From Bathynomus jamesi (lineage: Eukaryota > Arthropoda > Malacostraca > Isopoda > Cirolanidae), in the NCBI GenBank assembly GCA_023014485.1, contig JAJOZX010001868.1:36001-100000 (forward strand): a stretch of DNA of 64,000 nt. The letters are read 5' to 3'. Every line of letters starts with the position of its first letter. Positions within the stretch are counted from its first letter, which is position 1. This document shows, piece by piece, positions 32,835 through 43,694 of this stretch. The position numbers were made by a program, and so were the translations under genes. Under the pieces are notes generated by a model. The model ran no database searches and had not been told where the DNA came from. It worked only from the letters and a program-made list of their open reading frames with translations.

Positions 32835-33060
32835 TTAACTTTCATTATCTGATTCTATTTCCATTGAAGAATCATTATCACTAGATTGATTAGAGCATAT
32901 AGTTTCAATATCACAGGTACTGGTACTTATTGCGGATTTGGATGTTGACGAAGCCAATGTAGCACCATGTTTTACTTCACTTTCTTGGAATTTTGCATTT
33001 TGGGATATAAATACTAGCTTTGCTGCTCTGTCTGTTCTTAATCGGTTTCTTTTGGCTGTA
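32835..33060 (-). pseudogene. hAT transposase C-terminus in copy 1
   Basis: Minus-strand A-K-R-N-R-L-R-T-D-R-A-A-K-L-V-F-I-S-Q-N-A-K-F is the typical end of a hAT dimerisation domain (K-R-N-R-L...E-K-L-V-F), followed by a Ser/Asp-rich acidic tail ending S-D-N-E-S at 32835. The catalytic part of the gene is absent from this element; upstream on the minus strand is TG/TA-rich repeat. Confidence 0.85.
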
Positions 33061-35160
33061 TGGATATATATTACTGTATGTGCTAAATGATCTCGGAGGT
33101 AATGAAAGGGCAAAATAGAGGTGTATGAGTTTGTGTAGGTATATATGTGAGTATGCATGCGTATGTATCTGGAATTCTGGATGTATGCGTGTGTATGGGG
33201 TACGTATATAATAGATATAAATATGTGTATATAAGTATTTATGTATATATTGGTATATATGTATATGGGTGTATGTGTATGTATATATATGGATGGTCTC
33301 GGGGTTAAAAATATGTCATCGTGGGTCTAAAGGATAGTTAAGTGGGAGATTCAAAGTCTGAGGCATGGATGGGAGAGTCCTGGAAAGGTTGGACAATGGG
33401 CAGTCAGCTCCCAGCCAGTGTTCTCGCAAGTTTAACGGATCTCAAGATACAAGACTTTCAGTGCAAGAAAGAGGCCAGTTTTTTTCTGTAAATAGGCTGA
33501 AAAGGACATTCTATACTGGTACCATATGGCCTATTTTATTATTTATGTATTTATTTTTATAATATATATCATTGCAAAAGTATACCTTATAATTAAATTG
33601 GCAAAAAAACATGGACATAAAAAAAACTGTTTTTTAACATCACTATTGCTGGTACACAGAAATTACACCATTTACAGCCAGTTTCATTGACTTCTCTTAA
33701 GGTTAAACATTATTCATTATCAGATTATTCAAATATTGAGAAAGTTACTGAAAAGGAAGAAGTTGTGACTGAGGAGAAAATACATGGTTTTGTTACTGCT
33801 GCATATGATGGCCATTGGTGGGTGGCATATGTGCTGGAAAAGATACCAGAGAATAGAGAAGTAAAAGTCACATTCCTTCATCCTCATGGCCCAAACCCAT
33901 CATTTGTGTATCCTGGTCGACCAGATGAATTAATCTTACCATATTCAGATATTCTAACACAAGTTGAGGCATCTACTACTAATGGACGAACATACAGGAT
34001 TTGCAAAGAAGTTACTTTGAAGGCATCCAAAGCTTTGGCAGATCTACAGCACAGAAAGGTAAGAATTCAAAATTAAAATGGTCATGTAACTATATATACA
34101 CTGCATACATTTTAAGTTGTGATAAATGGAAATCAATGAGCACTATACCTATACATATTGTATGTACATTAGTGTGGACCAAAAAAACGAAGGTTTAAAA
34201 ATCTTTGTTCCACATGAGTAATGTTATTCCTTTTGCTTACCTTAATCAAATTACAAAATTTGAAACCTCTACATCAAGTTTTAGGGGTCCTGAGAAAATT
34301 GCACTTTTCCTTTTAATGCTGAAAAAATTAGTTTTTCCTCATTTTCATAAGTTCTGCTTTATTTTTTGTTGGAAATTCTTTACGATTCTTGAAAACTGTT
34401 TTGAGCAGGTATTGTTTGTCCTCTTCTTTAGTTGTCACTGCTTGATTAAATTTTTCAATCAATGCAACACCCCACTCAGCTGTGTCATTTGTCACTCTAA
34501 GGGCACGAACTCTAGCACAGCCTCTTTGGTACTCAGGATCTATTCCCCATGTTGATGCAGAATTTTCAGTGAAGAGAGAATTGAGATGTAGAGCATCAAA
34601 AAGAGATTTAGTCCTTGAAGTAACAAAATCAGAAATCCTTTTTTCTTTAAAAGAAGCTAGGGTTACCTTTGCTTCTAAACGTTTTAGTCCCTTATTTCTT
34701 GGAGGCATTTTGATATTATTTCGCATTTGCTCCTTTTCTTCAAGGGATATACTTTTGTCAAAGAAGCTTAATCCAACAAGTGTTTCTGAGAGGTACCACA
34801 GATGTCGTTTAATGGCATTTTGGGCTTGCTTGATAACACTTGATATCAAAGAATTTTCCTCCATTATTGCAAGATCTTGCAAAAATTTAAGATCAACATT
34901 TGGGGCTTCCTCTGGTTAAGAAGCTTTTGCCCAAGATTTTGCGTATACCAATGCAACAAATAAACGAATTTCTGTGATTGCATCAAGTTCTTTTTTAGTC
35001 ATCTTAAATTGATTTTGGAGAAGAAAAAGCTTAAATGCATAAATTCCTTTTGCCATCCATCTTACATGATGGTACGCTCCAGGTCTCTTCAAGGGAGTAT
35101 TAGAAATGCTTTCTTCTCCAAAAAACAAGAGAACAAGTTGAAAAAATTCTTTATAATCAT

Positions 35161-36390
35161 TAGTGATGTAGGTCACATCCGCATCCGCACATTTTCTCAC
35201 ATCCGCGTCCGCATCCGCACTTTGGACTGCGGATGTCGTGCGGATGTGGACCGTTGAGATAAAACGTCATTAATAAGCGGAAATTATCAAATTCTACTAT
35301 ATTAATAGAACTAGTTCATTGTGCGCAAAAGTGATGCAAGCGACAAGACGAGAGGCTGTTCTTGTATGAAGTTACTCTCTTGCAACCTACTTAGATCCAC
35401 GTTACAAAGCTAAGTTATTTTCACCTAGTACATTAGAACGAGTTAAATCATCACTTGGCAAAGCAGTTGAAGAGCTTCAATCTCTTGAATCTGTCGCTTC
35501 GCCACCCACCAAAAGAATAAAAATTTCAGTGACAGAACCAACACCTTCAACAAGCAAATCTATCACAGAATCTGTCTCTCAGTTTCTTGAGTCAAGCAGC
35601 AATGACGAGACCTACACGATGTCAAAAGATGTAGTAAAAATGATCGAGAGCTATCACCAAGAAAAACGCCTGGCTGCATGTGACAATCCTATTAGTTGGT
35701 GGAAAAATACGCAGAATATCTATCCATACTTGAGTAAACTTGCGAGGAAACATTTAGCCTGTCCTCCAACAAACGTACCAAGCGAGAGATTATTTAGCAG
35801 TGCTGGATTAATATATGATGAAAAGAGAAACAGACTGGCAGCAGAAAAGGCAGAAAAATTAATGTTCCTTAAGCATAACCTTCCTATAATTAAGTTTGAA
35901 CATTAAACGATGAACATCTTAGTTTACTTTATTTTAATTACTCATTTATAAATATGCCTAATAAAACTTTAAACTTAATATAAATAGTTATCAAGCTAAT
36001 TAAAGATCTCTTTCTATAAGGGTGGAAGTTGGGGAAAGAGGTCGGTGGGGTGCATTTGAGTTGCGTTCACATCCCGCATCCTGGTAACACAATTATGGTT
36101 TCTAATTGTGGCTGAAACTCAACAAAATATAACGAATTTATTTGCAGACGAATTCACTGATTGATTTCTATATTAGTTAGATGCTTGATATTATTTTATA
36201 TGTTCAGAGAAAAGTACAGCAATTATTGTACAATTAATCAATTATATTACATTATAGCTATAGCTCTCTCTATATAATAACTTATTATATACGTTAAACA
36301 CAACAAATCTCGAATATATCCTAAAAAATAACGAAAATGTAGACATCCGCATCCGCATATGTGAAAAAAATGACATCCGCTACATCACTA
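35161..36390 (+). mobile_element. hAT element (1.23 kb) inside E3
   Basis: Ends TAGTGATGTAGGTCACATCC and GACATCCGCTACATCACTA, with exact 8-bp target duplication ATAATCAT at 35153-35160 and 36391-36398. The subterminal DNA is a GCATCCGCATCCGCAC-type tandem repeat. It carries only the 3' part of a transposase gene, so it is a deletion derivative. Confidence 0.95.
35376..35906 (+). pseudogene. hAT (ZBED-like) transposase, C-terminal part
   Basis: Reads L-A-T-Y-L-D-P-R-Y-K-A-K-L-F near 35380, a Ser/Thr-rich linker, then P-I-S-W-W-K, Y-P-Y-L-S-K-L-A-R-K-H-L-A-C-P-P-T, V-P-S-E-R-L-F-S-S-A-G and K-R-N-R-L...E-K-L-M-F-L-K-H-N-L, ending at TAA 35906. This is the complete hAT C-terminal dimerisation region with its S-E-R-x-F-S glutamate. 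The BED zinc finger and the first two catalytic Asp residues are deleted. No stop is seen within this segment, pointing to a young deletion derivative. Confidence 0.92.
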
Positions 36391-37023
36391 ATAATCATCT
36401 CTTGGCTGTTTAGAGTTGAGTGCCTCCTTCATGATTAAGACTGTTTGATTTTTTAAATCTTGAACTCTTTCAATTATTCTGCAGCTTTGGGAATCAACAG
36501 CAGTTGTGATTTGAGAATGATCCATAAAATCCCATTGAGTTTTGAATCTTTTGAAGATTGGAATATCAGGTTCAGAGGAATGGCCCATAGAAGTCCGGAA
36601 GACTTGAGATAGGACAATCTCATAAATATGGTGTCTGCAGGGTAAATATAAAAGCTCTTTTCCAAGTTCTTGTTCAATTTTAGTGCAAGCTCCAGCATGG
36701 ATTCCGGTATTGGATGCTGTTGTGTCAAATGACAGCCCAATAATTCTCTGGGTCATATCATGTTCTTGCAGGAGAGAAATGCAAACACGAGCCATCTCCA
36801 TACCCGTGCCAGCAGTGACTTTAGGAATTCCCAGCAATTTCTCTTCACCATTCCCACTGACTAACACTGCAATCCTTTCCATTCTTCCTTCGCCTGCAAG
36901 AAAAAGTTAAAATATATAATTTATATATAATTTATATATTTATTTTTAATATTTTATTTTATATATATTATATTATATTTAATATTTTATTTTATATTTA
37001 ATATATTTATATATATATAATAT

Positions 37024-37455
37024 ATAATTTTAAATTAAACTTGACTTATTTTAAATTAAATTTGACTTATTTTAAATTAAATTTGACTTATTTTAAATTA
37101 AATTTGACTTATTTTAAATTAAATTTGACTTATTTTAAATTAAATTTGACTTATTTTAAATTAAATTTGACTTATTTTAAATTAAACTTGACTTATTTTA
37201 AATTAAACTTGACTTATTTTAAATTAAACTTGACTTATTTTAAATTAAACTTGATTTATTTTAAATTAAACTTGATTTATTTTAAATTAAACTTGATTTA
37301 TTTTAAATTAAACTTGATTTATTTTAAATTAAACTTGATTTATTTTAAATTAAACTTGATTTATTTTAAATTAAACTTGATTTATTTTAAATTAAACTTG
37401 ATTTATTTTAAATTAAACTTGACTTATTTTAAATTAAACTTGATTTATTTTAATT
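37024..37455. repeat. 21-bp minisatellite, about 20 units
   Basis: Tandem 21-bp units with core TTAAACTTGACTTATTTTAA. Two sub-variants (GACTTATT then GATTTATT) occur in blocks, as expected from unequal exchange. It lies in the E3 intron. Because 21 is a multiple of three, one frame stays open and reads as Y-F-K-L-N-L-T repeats; this is not a gene. Confidence 0.95.
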
Positions 37456-40228
37456 TGAAGGTAAAATGGTGTAGATTGTGAAAACTAGCTTCAGACAGTG
37501 AAATGTAACCTAATTAAATAGAAATTTAGCTATCAAAATGTTTAATTAAAACCAACCAGATAATAACACATTGCCTAGGTGTGAAAACCAGACCCACAAC
37601 TAAGTTTTTCACCTGAGAGATAAAATATAAATATGCTAAATTAATCAGACAAAAAACTAACCTGATATCTCTGGGAGCATTTTTCCATCCCAATGAAGAA
37701 CTAAAGGCTCTCCAGGACAAAATGCTTGCTCTTGATATTCTGTTGCTATTTCTTTGCGTAACTTTTGACGAGTTCGAAGCATAGTAGATTTTGACACTGT
37801 AATGTTTTCCAAATTATGGCCCAAAGACTGAGCAACAACAGCATAAGACATAGCTGCATCTCGATTGGAAAGATTCATTCTATCATAGGCTGCTACAACA
37901 TTTTTGTCAATAGGCTTTGACTTTTTAGGAGCCAACATTTTCTTTTTAAATTGCTCTTCAGAGGGACCTTGAAAATTCATTTCAAGGTTGTCGTCATTAG
38001 TTGATGATGATGATGTGAAATCATCTCTATTGGCAGGCAAGAATGATCTTTTAGATCGCTTCTGCTCTTTGAGGGCTCTTTCACACTCTAATTCTTCACG
38101 ATGAAGCCTTCTTTTCTCTCTTTTTGCAAGAATTTGGTCTACTGTACCCATGCTACTTTGTGTAGGATCTTCTTGCTGGCTTAAGTAGAAAAGCTTGTCT
38201 TCTTCATTTGACATCATCAAAAGGGCATTAGAGTGACCAATATCAAGAATTTCAGCCTTAATTTCATCTTTAAACATAGCTTCTTCAATACGGCATTTTT
38301 CCTCGGGCCTTTTTCTGTTTTTCATCAATTTATCATAACAGCTTATTAAAGAGTCAATCTTTCGGATGGCACTGTCTCTACGCATTGTGGGAATCCTGGC
38401 TTTCTCCCAGTAGGTCATCACTTCATCTAAGCAAAGATTAATGGATCTTCTTCGTCCCAATTTTTCCTTTTTTTGATGGAAGAAATATTTTTGCAAAACT
38501 TGCAGTTTTGTAGGTAAGCGGCAACAAAGTATATCTTTATATAAATGGCCAATGAGCCAAACTTTAGTTTTAGAACGAGTAGCCATTTTTAGTTTAAAAA
38601 ATTAAATTTCTGAAATAGTAAAATAAACCAGTTAAATTAGGAGATAAAAAGGATAACTAAAAGGTTCAAGCCAATTAGGCAAAGCCTTTAATTTAGAGTT
38701 GACCAATTAAGGATAATATATTTTATCCAAAATTTTTGTTTTCCTTATTAATAATTTTCTCTGAAATAATGATCTAAGTTTGTTTTTGTACTCTATTAAC
38801 ACCAAAAATTTCTTAAATAAGAAGAAATTTTTTCATAAGTTGCAACTTGAGTTGAGTTGATCATTGATGTTCTAAGCGCGCCTATTCATTGGAAAATTTT
38901 TATGTCATTAAATCTCAGGACCCCTAAATATTCTCATATTTGACCAAAATTTTGCTGACATGTCTATCTGGTCCAAAGGAACAAGGGCATTAATGTGGAA
39001 CAAGGATTTCTTCAACTTTATAATTTACCCCCCATTTTGGTCCACACTAATGTACATTTTAATATGTTACTTGTATTTGTTAATTAGGTAGCTATCTAGG
39101 TATACATTAAAAATTGTTTTCTCTTCTAGAAATCACAATAAATTGGGTGGCCCACAAGAATCTTGTCAACTACTGAAAACCATCACATACATGCACAACA
39201 TACAGGTGAGGTGGGTAAAGAACAAATATTTAAAAATAAGCATTTGCTTGTTTGTAGAAGGCTGCAGATAGTATGTAGATATGGGTTGTATTTGTAAGAG
39301 ATTGAGCTGACCTTAGACAAAAATGGTTACTGACATACAAGGTCACAAAGTCATGACTTTTTGACAATTTTTGTATAAAATGACTTTTTTCAAAATGTTG
39401 CTTGAATTCATTATTTTTTATACATTGAACTAGTTATCAGCCACTTACAGCTTCTTGGGATTTTGTTGTACATGACTCAAGGTATTAATGTAAAAAAATT
39501 GAATTTTTTAGGAGAAGGTATTTTTTTTTTATTCAAGGTCAAAGGTCAACTTTTGAAGGGATTTTTTTATTTTTCACAGTAGAGATATTTAACAAGAGAC
39601 AATAAACAAGGGGCTACTAAAGAGCTTTAAAATGAGACCAAAATCAATGCTCTAGCTTTAATAGTTTTTTAGTTACACCATTTTGAAAATAGTCATTTAA
39701 CGCAAAAAAGGTCAAAATGTCACAACTTTGTGACCTTGTATCTCAGTAACCAAAGGTCAGTCAGCTCTAATAATTTGGGAATTTAAGTTTGGCATGTATA
39801 TCTGCTATTGTGCCAAGTATGAGCAAAATTGAAAGGGGTGAGAGTTTTAGGTGGCTGACTTGACATGGAATGACCCTGCTGACTTAACTTATGAGGTGGC
39901 ACCTCAAATGCAAGTGTAAATGCAGAGTAAATGATAAATCTACATTTAAGTGCAAATGCATTTGTAGTTGAACCCAACCCTACTTGAAGTCAAGTCAAGT
40001 CAAGTCAACTCAAGTTACTACATTCTTTTCATTAAAACAAATAAGACTTGACTCAAGTTTTGCTGTTCAAAGCCAATTGCAGAGGTAGCTAGAGAAAACT
40101 CATTTGGCCTACTTTTTGTAAACAAACAGTTTGTCAGCTGCAGAGTCAAAAGTATTTCAAGAACTCACTGTATTATTTAAGTCTATATATAAAAGAAAAT
40201 ATATCTTATTGATGTTAGAAGAATATAC

Positions 40229-40915
40229 TAGGTTAATATTCATTTTAGCACATGACCTGGACTTGGGATGACAATAGGTTTTTCTTATGTGGAATTTAAA
40301 TCTGAATCTATTTTCTTCTATGGTATTTCTTGTGCAAATTGATATTAACATATATAAAAAATTTTTGGATTGATTAAGATCAATTGAAATTGTATGGTGG
40401 TAATTACTCTGTTTTACCCCTGTGCATCAATTTTGATATGAGAATAGGTTTTTCTGGTGTATTTTGGTGTGTTTTATTCAAATCTGGCCTTCATTTCTTG
40501 TGCAAATGAATTATTGAATGCCCAATTACATTAATTGAATGTCTGATTAGGTCATCATGATATTTTCATTAGTTTTAATGAAAACATCATGACTTAACCC
40601 AACTAACAAAAATATCATGACAACCTAACCAGGCATTCAATAATTTATTTGCACAAGAAATGAGGGTCAGATTTGAATAAAAAACACCAAAATACACCAG
40701 AAAAACCTATTCTCATATCAAAATCAACCCGCAGCCTGGGTAAAATGAATAATTGCCACCATACTATTTCAATCAATCCAAAAATTGCTTATATATCCAT
40801 TAATATCAATTTGCACAAGAAATACGATAGAAGAAAATAGATTCAGATTTAAATTCTACATAAGAAAAACCTATTGTTATCCCAAAGTCCAGGTCATGTG
40901 CTAAAACAAATATTA
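40229..40915. repeat. ~690-bp hairpin, centre near 40575
   Basis: Arms of about 340 bp. The left arm ACATGACCTGGACTTGGGATG...AATAGGTTTTTCTGGTGTATTTTGGTGTG recurs inverted as ACACCAAAATACACCAGAAAAACC...AGGTCATGTGCTAAA. The inner part contains GCATTCAATAA and CCTAACC text. One arm segment (TTTTCTGGTGTATTTTGGTGTG...CAAATCTG) recurs in the hairpins at 43985, 44636, 55106 and 55533. Confidence 0.85.
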
Positions 40916-41019
40916 ACCCTGTGCTACATTAAATTTACACATTTATAAGCATTAAGGGTAAATGTTAAGTTTAGCGATATAAATTAAACTTCAAAAAGTT
41001 TAGGGGTGTAAATTGACAC

Positions 41020-42060
41020 TAACAAAAATATCATGACTTAACCTGACCAATCATCAAGGGTGTACAGTTGACCTAACCAGGCATTCAATAATTTTTCCAT
41101 AGGTTTAATGAAAATATCACAACTTAACCTTACCAACTAGTTAGGTTAATTGAATGCCGTGTTAGGTAAACTAGGCATAAGTATAGAATCCATGGTTAAA
41201 TTATTTCTTATGCTGTGCTGGTACCATAGCTATATAGTCTGTGATCAAGTTTATTTGTTGCCTGCTTAGACCTAATTTAGTCTGAATATTATTGTTGTAG
41301 TGTGAGTATGTGATAATGCAGTGCTGTGATCTATCTACTTGTGAGTTGCCCAATGCTGGGTCAATTGAATGCCCAATGCTGGGTCAATTGAATGCCCAAC
41401 ACTGGGTCAATTGAATGCACAATGCTGGGTCAATTGAATGCCCAATGCTGGGTCAATTGAATGCCCAATGCTGGGTCAATTGAATGCCCAATGCTGGGTC
41501 AATTGAATGCCCAATGCTGGGTCAATTGAATGCCCAATGCTGGGTCAATTGAATGCCCAATGCTGGGTCAATTGGATGCCCAATGCTGGGTCAATTGAAT
41601 TCCCAGTTAGGTCAATTGAATGCCCTTGATGATTGGTTAGGTTGTCATCATGATATTTTTGTTAGTTTTAATGAAAATATCATGACTTAACCTAACCAAT
41701 CATCAAGGGCATACAGTTGACCTAACCAGGCATTCAATTAACTAGGGGTCGCAATCTGTTTGTTTTATTTAGTCAATATTGCAATCTTAGCTTTAAACAA
41801 TAATGGCTGGTCATCCTGCTGCTCCTACTGTTATAGTGCATGTAAATGAAATTCTTGACTTATTCTACAGAAATATCATATTTAAAAACTTGTCAGACTT
41901 GCATTTTATATTTTGCATGTTTTAAATAAATATAACCATGCCATTGTCCTGAATAATAATTTAACCATAGATTTCTATACTTAGGCCAGTGAACTGTACA
42001 CCCTTGATGATTGGTTAGGTTAAGTCATGATATTTTCATTAGTTTTAACAAAAATATTCT
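41020..42060. repeat. Dispersed blocks of GACCTAACC/TTGGTTAGGTTAAG text
   Basis: AATATCATGACTTAACCT...CATCAAGGGTGTACAGTTGACC occurs near 41025-41105 and 41680-41745, and its inverse near 41615-41665 and 41995-42035. Together with 32163-32431, 44163-44335, 58070-58165 and 58935-59000 these form one dispersed family. The 41615-41745 pair is itself a hairpin. Confidence 0.75.
41346..41605. repeat. 23-bp minisatellite, about 11 units
   Basis: Tandem units GCCCAATGCTGGGTCAATTG followed by AAT, with a few variants (CCAACACTGGG, GCACAATGC, ATTGGATG). It ends by running into CCCAGTTAGGTCAATTGAATGCCC, so the unit appears to have been amplified from the dispersed GGTCAATTGAATGCCC family text. Confidence 0.93.
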
Positions 42061-43690
42061 GTCAAAATTGTTACTAACTGAAAAAAAGAAATTGGGGTGC
42101 TAAAAAAGGAAAAGATCCAAAACTACTTAATCATTCCTAACATTTTATTTGCCTTATTTATAGCCTCAATTTTATGTACCTAAAACGAAAGATCACCCTA
42201 TAATTTTGACAAAATGGGACATTTATCAAAATTACTACTTGTAAGCAATATGACTATAAGGTGGTTATTATTCGTTTTAACACTCATCTCGCTAATGAAT
42301 TGGAAACATGTTTTTCTTACGTAATTTGATATAGGGTTTTGCTGATTCTCATTTCTCGTCATTTATTTTTAAATTCATGTTTTTTCCTTTCCAGCCACTC
42401 AGCTTTTGCAGCCTTGAGTAAGCATTCATTAAGTCAATTTAGTCAAGCATAGGCAGATACTGTAATTAATGAAAAGGTGCTTAAATCATTGTAATAGGGC
42501 ATCATGCTAGGAACAGCTCTGGACTAGTGTAAAAATCTAGTCCAGTATTTAGCCCTGATAGTCCCTGTTGAATTCAAGAAAAGGCAAGATCATAGTCCAT
42601 TACTGAAGCCAGAAGGTATGTTTTGAAGTTTAGCACTAAGGATCCAGAACTTAAGTGCTCCTTCTTGGCAGACAATCCAGTGTTGTGCACAAGTCCAAAT
42701 TTCTTGAAGCATTGCCAGTGTGCTTTGGCTTATAAACCTTTAATTAGGCTATTGCATATGAATTCATTAAGTGCCTATTCACATTGTCTTGTCCAGATAA
42801 ATTGGGAAATAAACAAATGAGAAGAATTTCAGTAAATACAATATTGTTAAAATCTAGAAAGTTAAGACCCTCCAAAGTTTAAGATAGTTATTTAGAATTC
42901 TAGGGTTTTGTATATAAATCATCTTTATATGCTCATTATCATCACTAGCCTTTATTAACCTCATCATCATTTAATTTAAGATTAAAGTTTCTTATTGTCT
43001 AGAACCTCCAGAAGAAATTGTAAATAATTACTGTTAAAATTTTTGTTCAAGTCTAGAAATGGGAGGTTCCAAGTTGTTCTATTAAATCAAGTTATAAATA
43101 AAACTGAAAAACCTAAATTTCTAGTTTGTTTTTTATAAATCATTACATATCAGTCATGTTACATGATGGGGAGATCAGTTTCACATTTGATCATCACAGG
43201 GAATAAGACTAGATAAAAAGTCATACACTGGAATAAGGTTTACTAAATTTGGTGATATTTCCAAGTCAAGGGAAATTTCTTGAATTAATTTTCAGTAGCA
43301 TAGGTCTTGCCTGTACTGTGCTTGTTCCTGTTTATTGTTTATTGTTTATTGTTTATCCTGAAGTCCTTTCTCTTCCTTTTCTGCCTGAACACCTTTTTCC
43401 TCACACCCCCTCCTGAACATTCCAGCATATACTGTTTGCTTTCCATTGCTTGAATGCACTGTGGGGGTCTTGCTCTTCCTGCTTGACATTTTTGTGAATG
43501 GTCCTTGCTCTCTTGATGTCCAGTGTACTGCTTGGGAAAAGATCTTTAAGTCCAGCTTCATCTCCTGCCTTCCAGTCTATTCACTTTGCATGTACTTTGT
43601 GGCTGGCCAGTAGAATTGGATTCCTACCATAGGAAGAACTGTTTCCAGAGTCAAATCCAGGTGGGTTCTCTAGTTTTCCCACAACAATGT
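42061..43690. other. Unassigned stretch
   Basis: No element ends, repeats or convincing coding sequence apart from four TTTATTG heptamers near 43332-43357. A 71-codon minus-strand frame at 43346-43561 has no motif I recognise. Confidence 0.5.
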
Positions 43691-43694
43691 GTAC

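Larger units (their letters stand above)
31877..33645 (-). mobile_element. hAT element, copy 1 (1.77 kb, gene mostly deleted)
   Basis: Left end TAGTGATATGAG, right end AACATCACTA, with exact 8-bp target duplication TTGCTGGT at 31869-31876 and 33646-33653. It interrupts the host transposon's gene in a codon-compatible position. It is the same element as copy 2 at 45211-48531: both share the poly-T left end, the GGTTATACCTAGTATAT text and the minus-strand hAT C-terminus. Confidence 0.95.
29871..34062 (+). pseudogene. Uncharacterised DDE/D-like transposase with Tudor-like C-terminus, split by a hAT
   Basis: Starts at ATG 29871 with a Cys/His-rich segment (C-A-D-P-L-L-C-H-K-G-Q-C, L-C-K-Q-C-R). 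A frame change near 30125 leads into 30085-31437: an HTH-like stretch (W-S-I-R-K-I-A-S-E-F-N), K-F-A-E-L-R-P, a C-C-L-R-Q-C-E-Q-C-G cluster, and V-C-D-F-A-E-N-Y-S...F-H-W-N-N. After a one-base shift near 31430: Y-F-S-D-G-C-A-G-Q-Y-K-N, then W-N-F-F-A-T-S-H-G-K-G-P-C-D-G-V-G-G. I propose the Asp of C-D-F, of S-D-G and of C-D-G as catalytic candidates. A hAT interrupts codons at 31877; reading resumes in frame at 33654 and ends with D-G-H-W-W-V-A-Y-V-L, a Tudor/SH3-like barrel by appearance. A donor AAG|GTAAGA at 34060 and acceptor TTCTCTTCTAG at 39129 bound a last intron that houses E3. Confidence 0.75.
34328..38586 (-). pseudogene. Uncharacterised hAT-like DDE transposase (E3), two exons, broken
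   Basis: Exon 1 runs from ATG 38586 to about 37661 and ends just after H-W-D-G-K-M-L-P-E-I. A GT donor (GTTAGT) and an acceptor (TTTTCTTGCAG, ~36895) bound an intron filled by a minisatellite. Exon 2 holds L-L-G-I-P-K, G-L-S-F-D-T-T-A-S-N-T-G, C-R-H-H-I-Y-E and Q-P-R-D-D-Y, where a hAT (35161-36390) interrupts. The gene resumes at Y-K-E-F-F with H-H-V-R-W-M-A-K, meets an in-frame TAA at 34917, then continues with K-R-H-L-W-Y-L-S-E and N-D-T-A-E-W-G-V-A-L, ending in K-A-E-L-M-K near 34328. The late Glu is kept, but the Arg after it is Trp. Collinear with E2 throughout. Confidence 0.85.
34170..39049 (-). mobile_element. E3: DNA transposon of the WDGK/FDTT/CRHH family, both ends present
   Basis: Ends TAGTGTGGACCAAAA (left) and TTTTGGTCCACACTA (right). 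Exact 8-bp target duplication ATGTACAT at 34162-34169 and 39050-39057. Subterminal matches include TTGTTCCACAT and TTTAGGGGTCCTGAGA on both sides, so TIRs are long but patchy (~120 bp). It lies in the last intron of the gene at 29871-34062. It is the only E-family member here with both termini, and so defines the family's target-site size. Confidence 0.93.
29007..39876 (+). mobile_element. Large-TIR DNA transposon carrying the DGCAGQYKN-type gene, with two nested insertions
   Basis: Ends GGGTCATTCCATGTCAACTC (29007) and the inverted GACTTGACATGGAATGACCC (to 39876). The inverted repeat extends about 480 bp inward on each side (to ~29490 and from ~39400) with high identity, including GGTCACAAAGTTGTGAC and CCCCTTGTTTATTGTCTC text. 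Flanks share TGCT, which I read as a possible 4-bp target duplication. Without the insertions at 31877-33645 and 34170-39049 it would be about 4.2 kb. Superfamily not recognised. Confidence 0.88.
28388..39982 (-). mobile_element. hAT element split by an 11-kb nest
   Basis: Left end CAGGCTTGAGTTCAAATGC, right end GTTGAACCCAACCCTA (read inward TAGGGTTGGGTTCAAC). Exact 8-bp target duplication CTTGAAGT at 28380-28387 and 39983-39990. Its own DNA is only 28388-29006 and 39877-39982; the rest is the 29007-39876 insertion. It retains the C-terminal hAT coding segment on the minus strand. Confidence 0.88.

Noticed and set aside
37041..37481. 146-codon frame of repeated Y-F-K-L-N-L-T
   Set aside because: It is the translation of a 21-bp minisatellite; 21 is a multiple of three, so one frame stays open without selection.
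41346..41605. Regular short repeats resembling a CRISPR array
   Set aside because: Units are directly contiguous without unique spacers and the sequence is eukaryotic; it is a minisatellite.
43346..43561. 71-codon minus-strand frame, Lys/Glu-rich at its end
   Set aside because: No motif, no neighbouring exon signal and no second copy in the window; too weak to call.
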